DNA of 64,000 nt. Source: Thozetella sp. PMI_491. Taxonomy: Eukaryota; Ascomycota; Sordariomycetes; Chaetosphaeriales; Chaetosphaeriaceae. The DNA is taken from contig MU270022.1 in NCBI GenBank assembly GCA_021432635.1, positions 124,001-188,000 of the forward strand, given 5' to 3'. Both the position numbers and the translations under genes were made by a program. Under the pieces are notes generated by a model that was given only the letters and a program-made list of their open reading frames with translations, did no database searches and was not told the origin of the DNA. The number at the start of each line of letters is the position of its first letter. Within the stretch, counting starts at the first letter, position 1. Below are positions 56,929-64,000 of the stretch, piece after piece.

Positions 56929-57345
56929 CTAGATCTTCCCATGCTTCTTGCCCGGGCTGCCGCCGCTCTTCCGCTTCTTGCTTGTTGATCTGGCCGCCTC
57001 ACCTCCCGGATTGTCTCCTTGTGGCTTCGACAACTCTTGGTTCGCGCCACTCGCCTCGAGGGGGTTTCCTTTCCCGCCCTTTCCAGCAGTTGCCTTTGCC
57101 TCGGCTGGGTCCGTCTTCTTAGGATTGAAGGCGGCGTCCTTGTGCGCAGAGACCTCCTCATCCGTTGCGCTCTTGGTGCCTTCCGACGAACGCGGCTTGA
57201 GGGATTCGCGGTCCTTATCATGTTTGTACGACTGCCTCGTGATCCCGCTCGTACGGTATTGCCGATAGTGCAGGGTCAGGCTGCTTGTCTGGAGCAGCGG
57301 TAGGGTGCGGGCTCGGAGCCTATAAGTTGTCCGTGAAGAAAGCAT
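56929..57345 (-). CDS. small basic protein, probable mitochondrial import signal
   Basis: Single-exon frame of 138 residues. The first 35 are rich in Arg, Leu, Ser and Thr with almost no acid (MLSSRTTYRLRARTLPLLQT), typical of a mitochondrial presequence; RQYRTSGI could mark the cleavage region. The rest is low complexity, rich in Lys, Ser, Gly, Glu and Asn (HDKDRESLKPRSS, PGKKHGKI), and probably disordered. I recognise no domain. Presequence-like starts with a disordered basic tail are seen in many small fungal hypothetical proteins. It is expected to be real because of the coherent N-terminal signal and its compact position facing the RING gene, but there is no family proof. Confidence 0.62.
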   Translation of the reverse strand: MLSSRTTYRLRARTLPLLQTSSLTLHYRQYRTSGITRQSYKHDKDRESLKPRSSEGTKSATDEEVSAHKDAAFNPKKTDPAEAKATAGKGGKGNPLEASGANQELSKPQGDNPGGEAARSTSKKRKSGGSPGKKHGKI

Positions 57346-60300
57346 CTCGTGATATCGGCTCTGGAGAAGGGAAGCTTTGGATTTCTGTTTCTATTCAATA
57401 AAACGAACTGTAAAATGTCCAATTGACCACATGAAGCAGATCAAATTGCACCAGAGAATGCTTTCCTATCCACATCAAGACGTGGGCTCTGCACCTTTGA
57501 GCTCTTGTCTGTGACGTCACCATCACAACTTTGAGCGTTAATCGACGCAGTTGATCTCCCCTCAGTGGGGTGACGAAGGCGCTCTTCTATCCCCTCTGGT
57601 CACTAACCGGTCTTTCAAGTTTGAGGAGCCTAAACTCTAATGCCAGAGTGTAAATAGGTAGGCATCCAACTACTATCTGTCTGGGTGGAAGACTGACTCC
57701 ACGCTGGATTGCCGTGGAGCTGTACGTACCAAGCTGCCAGGCGCTTCGCTTCGCGAAGGCAAGACGCCCTTCCTATTCTTACCCGGATTTGCTAAGTGGT
57801 ACAAATCCCTCCCCCTTTCGAAAATCTTCTGGGGATTTGCGTTCTTCGTAGATGGTGGGCGTTCGTGTGCACCCCATCATCCCCGTTGGGCATCATGAGA
57901 GCCAGACACGGCTCGCTACCACCGAAGCTCAGCTACATCCTGGCAGCCGAGACATAAAGGCTCGTCTGTTGGGTCGCCATGGTTCACCCCCACTAGTTTA
58001 CTTTGAACCCTTCGCCGAGTCTCAGCTTCGACACCTCAGCCTAGGGTACCATTTCCTGGCTGGCTGATTTCGAGGCGGGGATGAGTGATGCTCTGAACCC
58101 GGTCCCAAGCTTTCCCGTCCCCGTAGCGGCCGACGGATGCTATTGTGTGTCCCGCGAAGGAATTGGGAATTGGAGGCGCGCCACTTGGCTTAGACCAAAG
58201 GCCTGCTCCAGTGGAATGCGGGAAGCACGCACAAGATCACCACATGAGCTCACGTCAAGGTCTGAGCCGTTGTCTTAGTCAAGGCGATCGGTCCCGTCTT
58301 TGAATACTCCTATTCGCTAACCGCCTCCATAGTGGCTTCTATGCCTAGCCCTTGGTATCTTCCGAGGCCAAGAACCGTGGCAGGTCGGGACTTGGCTTCC
58401 CCTGGGAGTGCGGCCTCACGCCACGCGCGCTCGATGAGAGGGCGCCCTGAAGAGGGTCGGGGTGGGCCGCTGGAGGGAGTCTACTGATCGAGCACACTAG
58501 TCAGACGCGCCATCTCCCCATCTCACCGCCGGCTGGCGGGCATAGGTGTTGCAGACGGGCCTGCGGGCAAGAACTTGCGTCGCCGAGCTCGACTCAAGGG
58601 TGACCTGCAGGCTCGATGCACTAGGAGCCTCAACCTTTCCGCAAATCCCACGCTCTTGGGTGTGCTGACACGATAACCTGGATGGACGGGACAATGGGGA
58701 GCGCCTGGCACTTGTGAAGAGGCGCCAGACCTAGTACGTACTGGCTCTCGCATGCGCTCTTGCTCTGACTAGCTGGATATGTACCATGGGCCGCTCATAG
58801 CTTTGGGGCCCCCGTTCGCGAACTGATGGCGGATGTAGAGAATAAACGAACGAGCATATTAGGAGGTGAATACTTTGTTTAAAACCATAGTAAAATCACT
58901 CGCGATGTCCTGCCCATCACTATGGCATTCGTGGCTTGCCCTACCGATGCCACTTCCAAGTGAGGTTCTATGGGCTGAATCAGAGTTCTCGTAGACAGGC
59001 AATAGCTACGAGAGGGGGAGATAAGTACACTGACTTCCGTGGTCTGCCGCTTTGGTCTGGTCTGTGAGACGCACACTGGTGTTACTACAGTGCCTGCCCC
59101 CAATACGCTGATGTTTGCTAGCATTGCCACTTGATGCTATTGTAGCAGGCCGAAGTAGGATATGCAGCAAGTAGAATGACGGTCGTCTTGAGGCCTTTGC
59201 CTACCCCTGATCTCGATAGCTTCCGGTCAAAGTTCTTGGGTCAAGCAGAGCGGCCCGAGGCTCACGATGTGGTGGTCAGCTTCAAGATCACTCACATGCG
59301 AAGGATTCAATATCGCAGCATGGCGGGCTCTATATGCACCCCGGATCTTACGCTACTGGCCAGGATTGTCCAACTGATGCCCATCCTCCACATAGCACCT
59401 GGCGCAATAATGGCGCCTTTACCCGCTAGATGGGCCGGCCATCCGGGTTCGCCGAGAGAAGAAGAAGGATCTTTGATCAGTGGGACTGCCGAGTGCTTGT
59501 CTCTCGGAACTGGCCAAGTGTCGAGCCACTTTCCGAGAGCTCCCTGAGCTCGCGTGTCCCTTCCTCTCTCGCCCCCATTCCGTCGCAACGGGACCCGGTT
59601 GCTACTAAGGCGCCGACGGTCCCACGAGAGAGATAGAGGTACCCCAGCGACCATCCTTACCGGATGGATGGCATTCCTAAGGGCTGAACCACAATGTTGC
59701 AGCGCGGACCGTGGCGGCTCCAGATCATCGCCGACCTCGGGAATGGTACGCAGTCGCAGACCGTTCCACAAACGAGAAATTTTTTTTATTTTTTATTTTG
59801 CAATCAAAGGTCCTTCTCCATCTCTACTTGTGCTCTTCCCGTGGGGCAATAGCACCCGTGTTAGCGGTTCGGTACAGCCGCTGGCCGCACTGTGAGCGAA
59901 AGCTGAGCTTTAAGGTTTAGGCTGCAACTAACGAGCTGCCGGTCTACATAGTAGTAGTCTGTCTAGTACGGAAGACAGGTATGTAAAATGGTCCACGGTC
60001 GCCATTGGGCTTAGGAGATGCCTTCAGCTCCGATCCAATACTGCTCGAATGTAGTGAAAGATTGCTACACACCATGGAGATAAGTGCACACTGCTGCTCT
60101 CTTTTCCTTCAGGAAGTTGGTCGAAAGTAGAGTGACAGCTGGGCTTAAAGTACCCCAGCTTGTACGGGGATCTGCGTAGTCACACTCCAAGAGGTACAGG
60201 GAGATGGGTCAGTGACCAGGATTTGCGAAACATTGCCGGTGTGGACCCTGGACAGGCTTGACAGGGAACATGTGGTGCTGCCGGTCACAGCTAAGTTGTC

Positions 60301-60599
60301 AAACTTCTCCATAATCTGGAGCGCTCGTCCCGGGCTCCAGTGATTGACAAGGCCGGTGCTCCTTGCTACTGTAGAAGCCAAGGAGATGCACATAATGCCG
60401 CCTAGTACGTTTTATCTTTGGTGGTCCATTATCGCGCGCCACTACGGTTCGTCGCGAACCATCACTGCCCAGTTGGCAAGGAGCGAGGTGGAGAGCCACT
60501 GTTGGCAACCAAGCAACCCCTCAGTAGTGTCAGTGGAGAATCACGGGCCCAAAATACCTGAACCCAAACCTGCCACAGCCTGCTGCTCACGACACCCCT

Positions 60600-60662
<63 letters not shown>

Positions 60663-63600
60663 CAAATGCAACACTGTCGCCTGGCCTGGCCTGGCAGGCT
60701 GGCTGGCCGGACCACGGTACAGAGGACTGAAGACGGGCTGTGGCGGGCAAGGGTGCTGCCACTGGTGCCGAAAGACAGCCCTTAATTTGGACAGAGACTT
60801 GTGAACCCTTCTCTGTGGTATGCTTCCTTGTTTTCCCTTCTTTAGCGGACCCTTGCCCGCTGCCGGGGCCAAGTCAAGACCGCAGACTACTATGTAAGAC
60901 TGTGAATAAGTAGTGTACTTACTACCCTGCATACACTGTGCTGTACACTACCGTACTAAGTAGTGAAGGGGTCTGGAAATGTGTATAATGGGTTGGGGGC
61001 GGCTCTCGTCTACCCTCCGAGATATCAATTTATCTGTTTTATCAAAACGGGCGCATTGACGGATGCCTTCTGAGCGCAGTGGCCGCCGGTATGCCATCAT
61101 GATTTACGACAGCTACACCTATCAAAGACGCGAGCCGAGTGTTTTACGAGCGAGAATGTTTGGGGAAGGGGGATTGACGATCCGCAGGCGTCGTTTGGTC
61201 CAAGAGGGAGGGGAAACGGGCGGCATCATGTCCCTTGTGGATATCAGCCACCCACCAATCGAGGGGAAGGGCGCGGTGGCAAACAGCGGCATTGGCTGCA
61301 GAAGCCGGAGGGAGGAGGCCGACAATGATTGGGGCCTGTCGTTTTGCAAAAGACATTCTGCGTCGTCGAAACCCGCAGTGAGTGGTTGGGCGGGTGAGCA
61401 GATCAAGGGGCGGGCTGCAAGTCTGCATCTTGTGGTTGCACTAGCCGGCGAGCAGACCTTCTCTGTACATTCTAGAAGCTCGACTCTCGTGGGCTGAACT
61501 TGGGGAAGAGACAGATTGAGGGAGGACAGGGTGCGGCAGACCCACACGTGGGCTACAGGGGTGCCAGCCGCTTGCTCCAAGGGTGCGGCCGGCATTCCAC
61601 ACTGTCATTGGCGGTCCAGCCCTTCTTTCTGTCTCAAAGGAAGAACAGAGTCCGCTGCTTTGCTTGCCTGCGGCGGCACCTCCGTTCGGCAATGTCCTTG
61701 AGGAAAGGAGAGCTTTGAACTGGACGGGGGACGGGGGACGGGGGAAGAGGGAAGGAAAGGAAGGGGAAGGAGGCCACGGCTCCGGTTCAAGCTCCTCTCT
61801 CTCCCTTTGCTCCGCAGAAAGCCTTCCGAGTCTGGACACGCCGGGCATGATGTTGAAGGAGGACGTCTTCGCCGGATACGAAGAAGGTGGATTCTCGAGC
61901 CGTTGCTACGACCTTCCCGGCCGCCCCCCCCCCCCGCACTTTCCAGTCCAGGCTCACGCTGGTAGACTCGGCAAGAGAACCATTTACACAAGATCCTCTT
62001 CTCCGATAGCATCCAGCCTAGGGCGGGCCGGAAAAGGCTGCGAGGCGCACGGATCTCATGCTATCGTGACTGGGCAGCTCCCCCACGCAAAAAGGGCATT
62101 GGCGAAAGCAATGCGTGCTGTAAGGCTTGGCGGGCATGAGACGGGCAAGATAGCCGACCCGTTTCGACCTCGCATGTCTGTTCTTTTCCTGCGTGGAACC
62201 AACAAGCCAGGCCAGCCAACTCCAAGGGCGCCTTGGAAATGCTGGAGAGGCAGAAGAAGGAAATCGATGTGAGATCCAGAGGCTGGATGGCAGCCCTCCC
62301 GTTCATTGGACGGGCTCGCCGAAAGATTGATGGGTCCTACGGTGGGCTACGAGCGAGCTAATGGGGAAGTGGCTGCTTCCCTGTGGCCCCTCCGCGCTTG
62401 CCTGGCTTTGCCTGGCCATGACACCCCTCCCCTGGCGGTTCCTCTGGATGTGGGATTCCAAAGGGGGGAGGGGAGCGGGGACCGTCGCCCCTAATTTTCA
62501 GGCCCGCCTAGGTCGCCATGAGGCACCACGAGGAGGCCACGCCGTCCACTACGACGCAGGAGCAGATCTTTGTGTCAGGTTCCTGGTTCCGCCGCAGCGT
62601 CACTACCGAACTGGCGAACTCGCTTGCCTCGGCATCGACTCGACCAGTCGATACGGATGACATGGCCTCGATCCGGGGCTGCCTGTCGGAAAATAAAAGG
62701 CATGCCCGATACGACAGGAATGCACGCCTGGCTAGGTCAGTAAGACACCGGTGTAGAAACCGGGGGGGTTGGAGGCCCAGCCATCCGGAAGCGCCTGTAG
62801 GAAGGGACATGGACGGGCAGGGGGGGTGCGAGAGACGAGAGGAGGGGGGCAGCAGTTGGATTTTGCAATGCGCCGGTGCCGCTGACACGCAGGACATTCG
62901 ATGCCAGTCTAGGCCTCAAATCCAGCAGCAGCAAGAGCCCAGCGAACAAGCGAGCGAGCGAGACCTGTTGTTGATGCTCGCCTAGGCAAAAGTCCAGATA
63001 ACTCTAACGTGTGGAGGACGCCCAAGGCACTGACTGCATGTACTGTTTCCGCCCACAGGACGCCACAACAGCCTTCGCGTGACGTGCGACACTAATGCCT
63101 ATGTAGGTCTCTTAGTTGTCGGCAGCAAAATGCCCACTGCCACACCAGAGCCACTGACTGGCATCTGAATTTGGACAAAGGACCAAAAAAATTAGATACT
63201 AATCTGTACCTACGTCGTAGACAAGATAATTACTACAGGTGGAGGGGGGGCAACCTCGTCACCTGCTTCCGAGATACCACCTTGTCGGCACTAGCATGGT
63301 CAGGCAGTTATCGGCTCTCCAGTAGCTTGCGTGATAGCTTGCCCACCGGAGCGTATCGCGTCGATTGTCGAGCAGTAGAGTGCTTTAAGGGGCTACAGGC
63401 TGCCTGTATTCGGCTCTTGGGCCGGACCCCGCCCACCTCAAGCCACGGTGCTCTCCTCCTGGAGGAGAGGAAAAGACTAATGCGGTGCCCAGATCAAGGG
63501 GTAAGGTAGTGGTGAAGAAGAAAAAGAAAGAAGGGGGGAAATGACCAGGGCCTCCTTAGTGGTGTTCCAGTTTGCCAGCCAGTTTTCCAGCCAGGTACCT

Positions 63601-64000
63601 GCCTACATACGTATTCCCTGAGGTAGATCGCTGTTGCCAAATGCGTGAAGGAGAAGCCGCCGGCCAGCTATCCTCGCACCCTCCTGACCCCCCTTGCAAA
63701 TCGGATACTACTTGGTAGTGAGTGGTGGGAGTAAGGCCCTCGAGGCGCTTGATCCCCATTCATTCCAGGGCTATCTTTACCGCTCCTCGCTGCTCGTGCT
63801 CCTCCTACCACGGACCATCCTCTTTGTTATCTACCCCCCCCTCTTCGCCCCCGCCCCTGGTTTGACTCTGCACTATTACAATTGTGCTATTCCCCGAACC
63901 AGGTGCCAATCCCCCCTTTTTTTAATAGGTGCTGATTCTTCTCCTTTGTCACCGCCTGGTTTTATCCCGTACTCTGGTTTGGCTCTTTTTGGCCATCTTT
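57346..64000 (+). other. 6.6-kb region without a supported gene, to window end
   Basis: Only short overlapping ORFs, none with a domain or a credible splice pattern. The left end holds the promoter of the small minus-strand gene. AT-rich patches occur near 59760-60080 and 63170-63240. A pure C60 tract lies at 60601-60660, and a 10-bp palindrome CTTCGCGAAG at 57749-57758. The final 250 bases are strongly pyrimidine-rich on the + strand and could be the promoter of a gene beyond the window. Confidence 0.45.
60601..60660 (+). repeat. poly-C tract of 60 bases
   Basis: Sixty uninterrupted C, between CACCCCTA and GGCAAATGC. The minus strand is G60 and could form quadruplexes; the true length may differ from the assembly because such tracts are hard to sequence. 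Confidence 0.9.

Noticed and set aside
60462-60932. Minus-strand ORF with a 20-residue poly-Gly core
   Set aside because: Created by the C60 tract; no domain on either side.

Overview
The window is nuclear DNA of a filamentous ascomycete. Genes carry short spliceosomal introns (about 50 to 160 nt) with GTRNGT donors, CTRAC-like branch points and YAG acceptors. Coding sequence is GC-rich, there are no operons, and the proteins belong to families typical of Pezizomycotina. The protein features and the long GC-rich intergenic spaces suggest Sordariomycetes, probably Sordariales/Chaetomiaceae-like; that taxonomic call is inference.

Layout from left to right (exons joined by reading splice sites and checking that frames close): a 5'-truncated Mdm1-type sorting nexin (1-2555, +); a two-RRM SR splicing factor with a 6-nt microexon (4728-6559, +); glycerol kinase (8867-10739, +); a CorA-like membrane protein (11717-13243, -) in an AT-richer stretch followed by a decayed gene (about 13705-14415); GDP-mannose pyrophosphorylase (15398-16829, -); a small dsRBD-like protein (20212-21021, -); protein farnesyltransferase beta subunit (26225-27995, -); a Zn2Cys6 regulator (32624-35182, +); four-unit polyubiquitin (37527-38536, +); an Etp1/BRAP2-type RING plus ZnF-UBP protein (39104-41391, +); glycerol-3-phosphate acyltransferase (42964-45354, +); an ankyrin-repeat protein (45950-47233, -); Utp14 (48293-51056, -), divergent from mitochondrial ribosomal protein mL41 (51412-51803, +); an HSL-type alpha/beta hydrolase with a long C-terminal extension (52250-55127, -), divergent from a small RING protein (55832-56571, +); and a small probable mitochondrial protein (56929-57345, -).

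Most genes are housekeeping: splicing, glycerol and phospholipid metabolism, cell-wall sugar supply, prenylation, ubiquitin, ribosome biogenesis and mitochondrial translation. They do not form a cluster. Loose thematic links are glycerol kinase with GPAT (glycerol 3-phosphate production and use) and polyubiquitin next to ubiquitin-binding Etp1, but nothing in the sequence shows co-regulation.

Large parts (16.8-20.2, 21.0-26.2, 28.0-32.6 and 57.3-64.0 kb) hold no gene I can support. They carry long homopolymer tracts (C60, a G13-T39 block, C23, C19), small tandem repeats and scattered short ORFs. I found no tRNA, 5S rRNA, CRISPR, intact transposon or biosynthetic cluster. The most interesting items are the SR-protein microexon, the compact dsRBD-like protein, stop-free 3n introns that distort naive ORF calls, and a decayed gene that keeps a well-formed intron.
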